A DNA stretch of 64,000 nt from Thalassobaculum sp965228445 (GCA_965228445.1 OZ245813.1:4926997-4990996), one strand, 5' to 3'; shown: positions 8,531-17,426, counted from the stretch's first letter. Translations and numbers: made by a program. The notes: generated from the letters alone by a model not told the origin.

Positions 8531-10324
8531 CTAGGGCAGGACGATGCGGTCGCCGGCGGCGAGGCCGGCGGTGACCTGGATGCCGGCCGGAACCGGGCGG
8601 CCGAGGCTGACCGGAGCCGCCTCGGCGCTGCCGGAGGTGCCGCTGTCGTCGCCGCGCCAGATTTGGACCTGCGGGCCGTCCGGGCCGCTGCCGATCGCCT
8701 CCATCGGCACGACCAGAGCCTCCGGCGCCTCGTAGACCACCACCTCGACGGTGGCGCTCATGCCGACCCGGATCACGCCCCGCGCCGCGTCGGGCACGGC
8801 GGGGATGCGCACCCGGACGCCGAACCGGGCGAGGCCGCCCCGCCCCGCGCCGGCGGCCTGGGCCTGCGCCTCCACCGCCTCCACATGGCCGGTCAGCACG
8901 ATGCCGGGAAAAGCCGGGCCGGTGATGCGGGCCGGCTGACCGTTTCGGATGTTGGCGATGTCCACCTCGTCGACCTCGCCGGCGACGGCGAACTGGCCGA
9001 CATCGCCGACCGACAGGGCCGTCACGCCCGCCTCGACCCGCGACCCGACCGACAGGTCCACCGGCGCCTTGTCCTTGCCGCCGACCGGGGCGAAGGGCAG
9101 GCCGGAGACCGGTGCCACGATGATCGCGTCCTCGGCCTTGGTCTCCAGGGCCTCCAGCGCCCGGCGGGCGTTCTCCAATTCCAGCGCGGCGATCTGCCGG
9201 TTCTGCTCGTCCCCGCGCTCCAGCACCCGCTCCAGGTTGGCCCGGGCGGAGGCCAGGGCATCGCGCTGGGAGCGGACCCGCTGGGTCTGCCCGTCCATCT
9301 CCTGACGGGCGATGATGCCGCGCTCGAACAGCCGTTTGGATTCCTCCAGGGCGCGGATGGCGTCGTCCAGGGCGTACTGTGCCTGATCCAGGCGCCGGCG
9401 GCTCTCGGCCACCTCGTCGCCGGACGACCATGCTTCCAGGTCTTGATAGGTGCGCTGGGCCTTGATGAAGGCCGAGCGGGCGGTGGTGATCTGGGTCTCC
9501 ATGTCGTTGGAGGACAGGGAGAGCAGGACCGCGCCCTCGGCCACCGGGACGCCGTATTCGAACAGCTTGGCGTCGATCCGTCCGGCGAAGGGCATGGTGA
9601 TGTTGACGACCGATCCCGGGTTCAGCGATCCGGTCACGGTCACCACCTCGCGGATCGGCGTCGGATAGACGGTGTACAGCGCCGGGCTGCCGTCCTGCCC
9701 GGCGGTGACGGGCGCGGAGCCGGCGGCGAAGTCCGAGGGCAGCGTGCCCCAGAAGTTCGCCACGCCGAGGCCGACGAACAGCACCAGCACGAAGCCGGTG
9801 GCGCCCAGCCGGACGATCTGCAGCCGCTTGCCGGTCTGCTCGAGCTCCTTCGACTTCCGGTCGAGATCCGTGTAGGCGGTCTGAAGTTCCGCGTTCTGGG
9901 CCTTCAGGTTCTCCGCCATCTCGCGGTCGCGCAGCCGCAGGGCCTCGATCTCGGTGATGTCCTGGAACACCACGACCACGCCGCCGCCCGCATCCTCGCC
10001 CCCCGCGCGCAGGCGCGAGGTGCGGACCCGCAGGCTGCGCGCGGTCTCGCCGGTCCCCACCGTCAGCACCGTGTCCACCACCGGCCGGTCGGCGTCGATC
10101 GCCTCGGTGATGGTGTCGATCAGCGCGTCGTTGCGGCCGTCCTCGGCGAAGAGCTGGAAGAGCGGTCCGTCCAGTACCTCGTCGGCGTCCACGCCGAGGA
10201 TCTCCGAGGCCGTCGGGTTGAAGGCGACGATCCGCCCCTGCCGGGTGACGGCCATGACGCCGTCGGACATGTCGTCGAAGATGCGCTCGTAGAGATGCGC
10301 GTGCCCGCCCGTCTGCCCGCTCAC
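8531..10324 (-). CDS. PAS domain-HlyD/MacA periplasmic adaptor fusion
   Basis: A 597-residue protein from the GTG at 10324, which overlaps the tolC-like stop (GTGA). Residues about 10-125 form a PAS sensor domain (ERIFDDMSDGVMAV..., RIVAFNPTASEILG, VVVVFQDITE). Residues about 126-165 are a charged coiled coil and 170-191 a single membrane helix. From about 200 onward it is a MacA/HlyD adaptor: a lipoyl half (AGRIDAKLFEYGVPVAEGAVL), a long alpha-hairpin, a second lipoyl half (APVSGLPF) and beta-barrel regions. MacA proteins normally have only a short cytoplasmic tail, so an in-frame PAS sensor is unusual. Ligand or cofactor is unknown. Confidence 0.88.
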   Translation of the reverse strand: MSGQTGGHAHLYERIFDDMSDGVMAVTRQGRIVAFNPTASEILGVDADEVLDGPLFQLFAEDGRNDALIDTITEAIDADRPVVDTVLTVGTGETARSLRVRTSRLRAGGEDAGGGVVVVFQDITEIEALRLRDREMAENLKAQNAELQTAYTDLDRKSKELEQTGKRLQIVRLGATGFVLVLFVGLGVANFWGTLPSDFAAGSAPVTAGQDGSPALYTVYPTPIREVVTVTGSLNPGSVVNITMPFAGRIDAKLFEYGVPVAEGAVLLSLSSNDMETQITTARSAFIKAQRTYQDLEAWSSGDEVAESRRRLDQAQYALDDAIRALEESKRLFERGIIARQEMDGQTQRVRSQRDALASARANLERVLERGDEQNRQIAALELENARRALEALETKAEDAIIVAPVSGLPFAPVGGKDKAPVDLSVGSRVEAGVTALSVGDVGQFAVAGEVDEVDIANIRNGQPARITGPAFPGIVLTGHVEAVEAQAQAAGAGRGGLARFGVRVRIPAVPDAARGVIRVGMSATVEVVVYEAPEALVVPMEAIGSGPDGPQVQIWRGDDSGTSGSAEAAPVSLGRPVPAGIQVTAGLAAGDRIVLP

Positions 10325-11868
10325 GGCCGCAACTCGATCTGCCAGGTTTCCAGGGTGGTGCCGAGGATCTGGTCCAGGGTGGTCAGGGCATTCTCGTAGG
10401 AGATGTTGGCGCCGATCTCGGCGTTCGCGGAATCGATCAGGGTCTGCTCGAAGCTGAGGATCTGGAAGTTGGAGGTCCGGCCCGCCTGGAGCTTCTCCTT
10501 CTCGATGGCGAGCTGCTGCTCGGCGAGTTCGCGGGCCCGGATCGCCAGCTGCAGGCGGCGCCAGCTCAGCTCGACATCGCGGACGGCATTGCGCACGTCG
10601 CTGCGGATCTGGGCGACCAGAAGCTGGGTCGTCAGTTCGGCCTTCTGGCGGTTCACCCGGGCGGTGGTCTCGTTCAGCACCAGCGACTTGGTGCCGATCG
10701 TCGGTACCGCGAACACCACGCTGGCGCTCCATTCCGGCCGCCCTTCGATCCCGTCGCGCACGGCGGTGGCGAAACTGTCCTGACGGCCCGATCTGCGGCC
10801 GGTGCCGAGTTCGACATCGAGCTGTGGCAGCCGGTCGTTGCGGGCGATCATCAGGTCGATATCGGCGATTTCGATCTGCAGCAGGTTGGACTGCCAGTCC
10901 GCCCGGTTGTCGAACGCCGTGTCGTAGGCGGCCTCGAGATTCACGGACACCTGACGGGGCTCCAACGGCTCAACCGGGTCGATCGGCGTGTCCACGTCCA
11001 GGTTCAGCAGGGTGGCGAGTGCGATCCGCGCTTCCTCGGCATCGCCTTGCGTGCTGATCACGGTCAGTTCCTGGGAGGCGATCCGCTGCTCGGTCTGAAC
11101 GTTCTCCAGCGGCGCCAGCCGCCCGCTCTCGATCAGCTGTTCGTTGATCTCATACTGGTTCCGGGCCTCGGCCAGGCCGCGAAGGGCGATCTCCACCTGG
11201 CGGATCGCCTGCTGATAGCTCCGGTAGCCGGCGATCACCGCGCTGACGGTGGTCGAGACCGTGTCCTTCAGGGACAGGATGCTGATGCGTTCGCCGATCC
11301 GGGCCCGGCGGACGGGCGCGCGGGCGATGCCGGTGCCGGCGCCGCGCAGCAGCGGCTGGGTCAGTACGATGCTGGTGCCGGAGCTGAAGGAGCGGTCGCT
11401 GCCGTCGCCGTCGGCCCCGTCCGCGGACCAGACGAAGGACAGGTCGCCGCCGGTGGGCAGGGCGAGCGAGACGACGGGCGCGGTGCCGACCACCACCTGA
11501 TCCTGGCCGTCCTGGCTGCGCAGGAAACTGGCGCTGCCGCCGATGTCGAGCAGCGGCGAGAACCGCTCGTCGGCGACCTCAAGGGCCAGCCGCTGGACGA
11601 TCCGATCGAGATAGGTGCTGCGCAGGGTCAGGTTGTCGCGCAGCGCCAGGGCCACCGCGGCCGGCAGGGTGAGGGGGAGGGAGGCGCGCGCGTCTTCGGC
11701 GTCCGTCGGCTGGGCCGCCGCCGGTCCCGCCGCGAACCCGGTCAGCGCGGCGAGGAGGGCGGCGAGGAGGGCGAAGGCGGCCAGCCGCCGCCCGCGTCTC
11801 GGCGTCCAGGCGGCCGGCACGCGGGATCGCCGGTGCCGTGGGGAGCTATGCGATATGCAGACTGGCAC
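10321..11868 (-). CDS. TolC-family outer-membrane efflux protein
   Basis: The outer-membrane channel subunit of the exporter, up to 515 aa. After an Arg-rich n-region (RRGRR) a hydrophobic signal sequence ends near 'AGPAAAQ'. Two homologous halves of long amphipathic helices follow, typical of TolC (e.g. 'LRDNLTLRSTYLDR' and 'ARELAEQQLAIEKEKLQAGRTSNFQIL'). The GTG at 11868 gives a long leader; an in-frame GTG at 11820 would give a more ordinary signal peptide. It is the first gene of the operon and runs by a GTGA overlap into the PAS-adaptor gene. Confidence 0.9.
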   Translation of the reverse strand: MPVCISHSSPRHRRSRVPAAWTPRRGRRLAAFALLAALLAALTGFAAGPAAAQPTDAEDARASLPLTLPAAVALALRDNLTLRSTYLDRIVQRLALEVADERFSPLLDIGGSASFLRSQDGQDQVVVGTAPVVSLALPTGGDLSFVWSADGADGDGSDRSFSSGTSIVLTQPLLRGAGTGIARAPVRRARIGERISILSLKDTVSTTVSAVIAGYRSYQQAIRQVEIALRGLAEARNQYEINEQLIESGRLAPLENVQTEQRIASQELTVISTQGDAEEARIALATLLNLDVDTPIDPVEPLEPRQVSVNLEAAYDTAFDNRADWQSNLLQIEIADIDLMIARNDRLPQLDVELGTGRRSGRQDSFATAVRDGIEGRPEWSASVVFAVPTIGTKSLVLNETTARVNRQKAELTTQLLVAQIRSDVRNAVRDVELSWRRLQLAIRARELAEQQLAIEKEKLQAGRTSNFQILSFEQTLIDSANAEIGANISYENALTTLDQILGTTLETWQIELRP

Positions 11869-12019
11869 TGAATCCGGTACGCCTTCTCAGGAACACTCGC
11901 TCGGACGCTGCGACGAAGGGGGTGACCGATTGAACTATGCGGGCTCGGTTTTCCCCCTTCCAGCGCAGCGTTTCGCTTTCTTTCGCATCGGATCGCAAAC
12001 GCCGCGGCCCGCCTGGCCG

Positions 12020-12394
12020 TCAGCAGCTGCACTGGCCGTAGGATACCCGGATGTTCGGGGTGTTCCAGGAGCTGGCCCGGATCCTGAAACAGACCGACCC
12101 GCCATCCGGCACGAAGTCGTCGATCGTGTGCTGGACCCGGTTCCGGTCCTCGGCGAGGAATTCCGTCGTCACCGTGACCAGGCATTTATCGGTCGCGCAG
12201 GACAGCGCCACCTGATCGTTCTCCAGAACGTTGCGGGCCGACGACGCCGAGATCATCTTCACCGGATCGTTGGAGTTGAAGGAATTGACGCTCATCCGGG
12301 TCTCGGGCGAGCAGCTCTTGAAGGTGAAATTGCCGGCCAGCGCCGGGTTGGCGACGGCCAGCACGGCCAGGGCCGCCAGGATTGCGGTTCTCAT
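12020..12394 (-). CDS. Small secreted six-cysteine protein A
   Basis: A 124-residue protein with a clear signal peptide (MRTAILAALAVLAV...ALA, cleavage near residue 20). The mature domain is about 104 aa with exactly six cysteines and ends in QCSC. The cysteine spacing C-x37-C-x4-C-x30-C-x19-C-x-C matches the adjacent gene, so the two are diverged paralogues. Shared positions include S.D..., LxCA, SVCF and the CSC end. Six conserved cysteines in an exported protein suggest three disulfides. I do not recognise a described family. GGGAG lies about 10 nt before the ATG. Confidence 0.75.
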   Translation of the reverse strand: MRTAILAALAVLAVANPALAGNFTFKSCSPETRMSVNSFNSNDPVKMISASSARNVLENDQVALSCATDKCLVTVTTEFLAEDRNRVQHTIDDFVPDGGSVCFRIRASSWNTPNIRVSYGQCSC

Positions 12395-12425
12395 GCGCTC
12401 GATACTCCCATGCGTGAGAGAGGGA

Positions 12426-12860
12426 TCAGCAACTGCAGTCGCTGACGTGAAGGATCGGCGGGGACTGGGTTTCCAGGGTTCCGCCGGACGTGTATCGCGG
12501 GAAGAAGCAGACGCTGTTGGACAGCACCGGCAGCGGATAGGCGAAGCGCTCCATGCTGTCGGCGTCGTATCGCGTGGGCAGCGGACGGCCCGGACGGTCC
12601 TCGGTGTCGACCCGCTTGGGGTACCAGTAGACGTAGCTGCACCGGGGCGAGGCACAGGTGAGCGTGGCACTCTGCTCCGTCTCGATCCGGGTGAAGGCGT
12701 AGGGGATCGCCTGGCTGGCGTCGGTCGAGCTGTAGGCCTCGATCTCGATCGCGACGTTCGGCGTGTTGCTGCAGTTGCGCGCCAGGAAGTCGCCCGCAAC
12801 CGCCGGCAGGGCCGTGCAGAGCGTCAGCAGGCAGACGACCGCGGGGATGGGACATCCCAT
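12426..12860 (-). CDS. Small secreted six-cysteine protein B (paralogue of A)
   Basis: A 144-residue protein with a signal peptide (cleavage near 'AVAG', residue 22) and a strong GGAGGAG site before the ATG. The mature part has six cysteines in the order C-x38-C-x4-C-x43-C-x23-C-x-C, again ending in CSC. It is longer than protein A only in the loop between cysteines 3 and 4, which is rich in Pro, Arg and Asp. The 31-bp gap to protein A on the same strand suggests co-transcription. No known enzyme motif is visible; an extracytoplasmic binding, inhibitor or toxin-like role is possible but unsupported. Confidence 0.78.
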   Translation of the reverse strand: MGCPIPAVVCLLTLCTALPAVAGDFLARNCSNTPNVAIEIEAYSSTDASQAIPYAFTRIETEQSATLTCASPRCSYVYWYPKRVDTEDRPGRPLPTRYDADSMERFAYPLPVLSNSVCFFPRYTSGGTLETQSPPILHVSDCSC

Positions 12861-13020
12861 GGCAATTCTCCTCCGCGGTCGTCCAGCCTAGACGCCAGTC
12901 CGCATGTAGTCCCCACCCACGGACTATGGCGGCGCGCGGCCGGAGCGGCCTAACGCAGTGATTTGTAATCTTTGGCAGAGGGTTGCAGTTTGCCGAAAGC
13001 GGACCCGGGACCGATCCGGC

Positions 13021-13986
13021 TCAACCCGCGGCGTCCAGGCGCCGCTGATCGAGCAGGACCGCCGCCGGGCTGATCCGGTCGCGCCGCACGGTGATGGTCG
13101 CGGTCGCGCCGTCCCCGAGCACGAGCCGCAGGATCTCCCGCTCGGCCGCGTGTTCCGGATCGCGGCCGTAGCCGAGCTGCTCCAGCCGCTCGGCGATGGG
13201 TTCCGGCTCCGGCGACACGTATCCCGACAGTCCGGCCAGCTCGTCGGGCGACAGGCAGTGGTTCCGGAGCAGCAGAATGGTGCTGGCGGTCGGCTCGGAG
13301 TTCGGATCGTAGATCGCGCCGCCGGCGAAGATGCCGCCCGCCAGGTTGCCGGGCAGGGGCGGGAGATGGAACGCCATGAGATAGCTGCCGCCGCTCGCCG
13401 AGCATTGCAGAACGAGCTGGCAGGTCCGCCCGTCGCTGACCCCGCTGCCGGCGAAGTCGATGGACTGGCCCAGGAAGATCTCCTGATAGGTCGCGGTCAG
13501 GCCGTTCTCCGAGGTTTCGATCGCCATCGGACCGCAGAGCAGCCGGCCGTTCTGCAAGGGGGACCAGGACGGTGACACCGCCAGGAAGCTGCCGCGCAGC
13601 AGCCCGCCGCCGCTCCACATGGCGTCGGTCGCGTCGGGCGTTGGGGCGGCTCTCGCCGGGGCCGCCGCTACCGAATAGCCGAAGGACTGCAGCAGCTCGT
13701 CGGGCAGATTGAACTTCTCGCCCAGGACCCGCACGAATTCGCTGAGGCTGCTCGACATCACGAAGTGCGGGCCGTCGGAGAGATCGAGGGCGGCAGCCCA
13801 ATCCTCGAAGATGCTGAAGCTGCGCGGAATCGAACGACCGCTCTGCCAGTTGTAGCTGTTCTGGAGGGTCATGAGGGTATTCGGATTGACCCGGGTGAAG
13901 GCGGTGCACAGTTCCTTGCGCGTCAGACATCCCAACGCAATGGACGTCAGCTTCAGCTTCTGGGCGATATCGACAGCCTGCGCCAT
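13021..13986 (-). CDS. Unrecognised 321-aa protein with a possible N-terminal HTH-like domain
   Basis: The start is well supported by GAGGAG 4 nt before the ATG. Residues 1-75 (LTRKELCTAFTRVNP..., YNWQSGRSIPRS, FEDWAAALDL) resemble an N-terminal helical module that I recall in uncharacterised alphaproteobacterial proteins and that looks like a degenerate helix-turn-helix. The middle (about 115-260) is Gly/Ser-rich and beta-like, with several cysteines (RTCQLVLQCSA). The C-terminus is acidic. There is no signal peptide or membrane segment. It sits upstream of the secreted six-cysteine genes on the same strand and could regulate them, but this is inference only. Confidence 0.7.
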   Translation of the reverse strand: MAQAVDIAQKLKLTSIALGCLTRKELCTAFTRVNPNTLMTLQNSYNWQSGRSIPRSFSIFEDWAAALDLSDGPHFVMSSSLSEFVRVLGEKFNLPDELLQSFGYSVAAAPARAAPTPDATDAMWSGGGLLRGSFLAVSPSWSPLQNGRLLCGPMAIETSENGLTATYQEIFLGQSIDFAGSGVSDGRTCQLVLQCSASGGSYLMAFHLPPLPGNLAGGIFAGGAIYDPNSEPTASTILLLRNHCLSPDELAGLSGYVSPEPEPIAERLEQLGYGRDPEHAAEREILRLVLGDGATATITVRRDRISPAAVLLDQRRLDAAG

Positions 13987-14231
13987 ACGCTCCTCAAGTT
14001 ACCAACCTCCCCACCCGATCGACCCGGTCGCCCAGGCTAGTCCCTTGAAGGACGACGATAATTGTCCACGGATTATAAGGTCCTACGACAAACAACGAAA
14101 GAATACGACGCCGAATCGGCCGTCATTGCCATGGGCGGCGCCGGGACGGCGGACGGATGCGCGAGCGGCACCCGTCGGCCGCCGCGACACCTTTTCCTGA
14201 CTTTTTTGTGACGGAAGCGATTTGTACAAAC

Positions 14232-14252
14232 TGCGAATCGTTCTCATTCGCA
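14232..14252 (+). promoter_or_regulatory. Fur-box-like palindrome upstream of araC-type gene
   Basis: The inverted repeat TGCGAA-n9-TTCGCA, with an internal TCGTTCTCA core, matches the shape of alphaproteobacterial Fur/Irr-type iron operators. It ends 12 bp before the ATG at 14265, where bound repressor would block transcription start. Its position just ahead of an AraC regulator and a TonB siderophore receptor supports iron control. Whether Fur, Irr or another regulator binds cannot be told. Confidence 0.65.
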
Positions 14253-14264
14253 AATTTGTCAGGT

Positions 14265-15155
14265 ATGGTGCGTGTGGATCTCAGCACTCACCGGCGGAGC
14301 GGGGCGTTGCAGTTCAGGCCAAGAATGACGGCGCACGTCGATCGTATCGTCCCGATCGACGCGGTCAGCTGCCTCAAGTTCGAGTGGATGGCGATCGATC
14401 TCTGGCGGGTCGAGGCGCGGCAGGGGGCAAGCGGGCAGTATGTATCGCCGGACCCGCGCTTCGTCATGTTCTTCGACGGGGCGCAGATTGCCCTCGGTCC
14501 GGTCGACGCAGCGGCGCCGTCCCTGTGCAGCGCCTTCTTCGTGCCGGCCGGCGTGCCGCTCTGCGGGCGGTTGGCGAGTGTCGGCGACCTCGAGCATATC
14601 GACATCCATGTGGACGAGAGCCGCCTGCGCCGGGTCGTGGGCCCGTCGGTCGATCTCGACACCGCCCTGTTCCTGCCGGACAGCATGGAACTGCGGCGGC
14701 TCTGCGCGCTTCTGGCCGACGAGTGCCGACGGCCGGAGCGGCCGGGCGGCTACAGCGAGGCGCTGGCCTGCGGGGTATTCCACGAGTTCTTCCATCTCGG
14801 TGCGCGGCACAGCGTGGAGCAGGCGGCACCGGCCTGGATGGATCAGGTGATGGATCATGTCCTCGACCGGCTGGACCGCCATCCGAGCGTGGAGGAGCTC
14901 GCCTCGGTCGCCGGCATGTCGCGGTCGCGCTTCACCCGGCGGTTCAAGGAGGTCGCCGGCCTGTCGCCCCATCAATGGGTGATGGGGACCCGGATCCGCG
15001 AGGCCCAGCGCATGCTCAGCGAAGGCGCGCTGCTGTCCCAGGTCGCGCACGACACCGGCTTCGCCGACCAGGCGCATTTCAGCCGGTGTTTCCGGCACGC
15101 GACCGGTATTTCGCCGGGACGCTGGACCAAGCGGCACATTTGTTCAAAAGCCTAG
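14265..15155 (+). CDS. AraC-family transcriptional regulator (siderophore-type)
   Basis: A regulator of 296 aa if it starts at the ATG at 14265. The in-frame ATG at 14157 would put the Fur-box-like palindrome inside the coding sequence, so I prefer the shorter form. The C-terminal 100 residues hold two helix-turn-helix motifs of the AraC/XylS domain (VEELASVAGMSRSRFTRRFKE and LSQVAHDTGFADQAHFSRCFR). The N-terminal part would bind the effector. It is followed 107 bp later by a TonB-dependent siderophore receptor, as in PchR/FptA-type pairs, so it probably activates that gene when the ferri-siderophore is present. Confidence 0.88.
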   Translation: MVRVDLSTHRRSGALQFRPRMTAHVDRIVPIDAVSCLKFEWMAIDLWRVEARQGASGQYVSPDPRFVMFFDGAQIALGPVDAAAPSLCSAFFVPAGVPLCGRLASVGDLEHIDIHVDESRLRRVVGPSVDLDTALFLPDSMELRRLCALLADECRRPERPGGYSEALACGVFHEFFHLGARHSVEQAAPAWMDQVMDHVLDRLDRHPSVEELASVAGMSRSRFTRRFKEVAGLSPHQWVMGTRIREAQRMLSEGALLSQVAHDTGFADQAHFSRCFRHATGISPGRWTKRHICSKA

Positions 15156-15262
15156 GCATTCGTTCAAGACAGCCTTCCGGAGCGGCTCTAAGCAAGGCCG
15201 ATGATCGTTTGCCGCCATCCGACGTCCCGGTGCGGATGGCGTGCGTTACTGGGGGTAGTTAG

Positions 15263-17401
15263 ATGAGCAGAACGGCATCGCGGCGGGGCATGGCCCTGCG
15301 TCTTGTCCTGTCCGCCTTGATGGTATCGGCCGCGGTTCCGGCCCTGGCACAGAGCGCCAGCCAGACCATCGTCCTGGAGCCGCTGAAGGTGCTCGGCAAT
15401 CAGGAGGACGCCACCGGCCCGGTGGACGGCAGCAACAACCCGCCGACCGTGACGGGATCGAAGGTGCCGGTCTACGCCACCGAGGTGCCCCAGTCCCTGT
15501 CGATCCTCGGCCGAGAGGACCTGGAGCGCTTCAACGCCGACAGCGTCAGCGAGGCGCTGCGCTACACGCCGGGCGTGACCGCCGACGTGTTCGGCAACGA
15601 CACCGACTACGACTGGCTGCGCATCCGCGGCTTCCAGGCCGACCAGACCGGCACCTATCTGGACAATGCCCAGAACCTGTCCTTCGCCTTCGGTTCGTTC
15701 TTCATCGATCCCTATGCGCTGGAGCGGATCGAGGTGCTGCGCGGGCCGTCCTCGGCGCTGTACGGCGGCTCCAACCCGGGCGGCATCGTCAACTACATCT
15801 CCAAGCGTCCGGGCGAGCGGGTGCGCGAGGTGGTGCTGGGCATCGAGGACGCGCCGGCCGCGTCCCTGTCCTTCGACTACGGCGACCCGCTGGAGAACGG
15901 CCAGGCCTACCGCCTGATCGGCAAGGTCAAGGGCGGCGACAAGTACGACGACATGAACGAGGGCGTGCGCGGCACCCTGGCGCCGTCCTTCAAGTTCGAG
16001 ACCAGCAGCGGCACGGAGCTGACCTTCCTGGCCAATGCCCATATCGCCGACGAGAAGCACAACGGCAGCACCTTCCTGCCCTATGCCGGCACGGTGACCT
16101 CGACCGACGAGTTCGGCCGGATCGACCGGGACGCCAACTTCTCCGACGAGGACTGGGACTCCTACAAGCGCGAGCAGTTCTCCGCCACGGCGATCGCCGA
16201 GCACACCTTCGACAACGACTTCACCCTGACCGGCATCGGCCGGGCCGGCGTGGCCAGCGTCGAAGAGAGCTACTACTACCCGTTCGGATATGCCGGTTAT
16301 TCGACCACGCCGACGGACTCCCAGGGGACGCTCAGCCTGATCGCCTTCGAGCACAACACCCTGGTCCGCACCGCCCAGACCGACATCCGCTACTACGGCA
16401 CGGTCCATACCGGCCCGGTCAGTCACGACCTGCTGTTCGGCCTGGACGCCCGGTACTACTGGCTGGACGAGACCCAGGCCTCCGGTTTCGGCAGCAACTC
16501 GGTGGTCAATCCGACCAATCCGGGCACGCCGACCCTTGGCGCGCCGTATCAGGACGCCACCACCACCCAGTCGCAGACCGGCCTGTACGTCCAGGATCAG
16601 CTCCGCTTCGGCGACGGCTGGATCGTGACCGGCAACCTGCGCCACGACTTCGTGGAGACCGAGCAGGACGGAGCCGCCGGCTTCGACCGCAGCGACAGCG
16701 AGAGCTCCTGGCGGGCCGCCGTCGGCTACGAGTTCCCGCTCGGCATCACGCCCTATGTGAGCTACTCGAGCTTCTTCAATCCGCTGATCACCTCGCCGGC
16801 CAACGGCGTCACCGATCCGGAGACCGGCGAGCAGGTGGAAGTCGGGGTGAAGTGGGCGCCCGAGGGTGAGAATTTCTACCTGATGGCCGCCGCCTTCCAG
16901 ATCGACCGGGAGAACGTGGTCTCCGGCGCCTTCCCGAACTACAACCAGCTCGGCGAGGTCCGCTCCACCGGCTTCGAGTTCGAGGGCGGCTACCGGTTCG
17001 GCTTCGGCCTGACCCTGGTGGGGACCGCCACGGTGCTGGATGCCGAGGTCACCGAGGACACCGACGCCTCGCTGATCGGCAACACCCCGACCTTGATCCC
17101 CGAGCATGAGCTGACCCTGCGGGCGGAGTACGAATTCGCGGGCCCGCTGGACGGCTTCTCCCTCGGCGCCGGGGTGCGCCATCGCGGCGAGAGCTATGCG
17201 AACGACGCCAACACGCTGACGGTGCCGGACGCGACCCTGTTCGACCTCTATGCCGGTTACGCGCTGAGCGAGAACCTCGACCTGAACCTGTCGGCCACCA
17301 ACGTCGCCGACAAGCGCTACGTCACCGGGTGCCAGACCGAGTACGTCTGCTCCTACGGCGCCGGCCGCGAGGTCATGCTGACCCTGAAGGCGACCTGGTA
17401 A
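15263..17401 (+). CDS. TonB-dependent siderophore receptor
   Basis: A 712-residue outer-membrane receptor for ferric siderophore uptake. The signal peptide ends near 'PALAQ' (residue 30) and is followed by a TonB-box-like segment TIVLEPLKV. The plug domain (about 60-190) contains 'VPQSLSILGREDLE', 'RIRGF' and the conserved 'IEVLRGPSSALYGGSNPGGIVNYISKRP' region (written here only to mark it, starting near residue 154). The rest is a 22-strand barrel ending in a C-terminal aromatic (KATW), as needed for BAM assembly. The upstream AraC gene and iron-box make it iron regulated. The specific siderophore is unknown; the hydroxamate/FhuA-FpvA-like class is likely. Confidence 0.95.
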   Translation: MSRTASRRGMALRLVLSALMVSAAVPALAQSASQTIVLEPLKVLGNQEDATGPVDGSNNPPTVTGSKVPVYATEVPQSLSILGREDLERFNADSVSEALRYTPGVTADVFGNDTDYDWLRIRGFQADQTGTYLDNAQNLSFAFGSFFIDPYALERIEVLRGPSSALYGGSNPGGIVNYISKRPGERVREVVLGIEDAPAASLSFDYGDPLENGQAYRLIGKVKGGDKYDDMNEGVRGTLAPSFKFETSSGTELTFLANAHIADEKHNGSTFLPYAGTVTSTDEFGRIDRDANFSDEDWDSYKREQFSATAIAEHTFDNDFTLTGIGRAGVASVEESYYYPFGYAGYSTTPTDSQGTLSLIAFEHNTLVRTAQTDIRYYGTVHTGPVSHDLLFGLDARYYWLDETQASGFGSNSVVNPTNPGTPTLGAPYQDATTTQSQTGLYVQDQLRFGDGWIVTGNLRHDFVETEQDGAAGFDRSDSESSWRAAVGYEFPLGITPYVSYSSFFNPLITSPANGVTDPETGEQVEVGVKWAPEGENFYLMAAAFQIDRENVVSGAFPNYNQLGEVRSTGFEFEGGYRFGFGLTLVGTATVLDAEVTEDTDASLIGNTPTLIPEHELTLRAEYEFAGPLDGFSLGAGVRHRGESYANDANTLTVPDATLFDLYAGYALSENLDLNLSATNVADKRYVTGCQTEYVCSYGAGREVMLTLKATW

Positions 17402-17426
17402 GCCTCAGGAAATCTATCTCAACGCG

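Noticed and set aside
7916..10399. An 827-codon open frame on the + strand opposite the exporter genes.
   Set aside because: Rich in Arg, Gly, Asp and His without motifs; an antisense shadow that is typical of high-GC DNA.
10325..10732. Upstream extension of the PAS-adaptor frame to an ATG at 10732.
   Set aside because: The extra 136 codons overlap the tolC-like coding sequence and read as low-complexity shadow sequence; the GTG at 10324 overlaps the tolC-like stop and begins just before the PAS domain.
12395..12799. N-terminal extension of secreted protein A through the gene of protein B.
   Set aside because: The extension is a shadow frame of protein B; the ATG at 12394 begins a clear signal peptide.
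14157..14264. Longer start for the AraC-type regulator at 14157.
   Set aside because: It would place the Fur-box-like palindrome inside the gene and adds residues not typical of the family.
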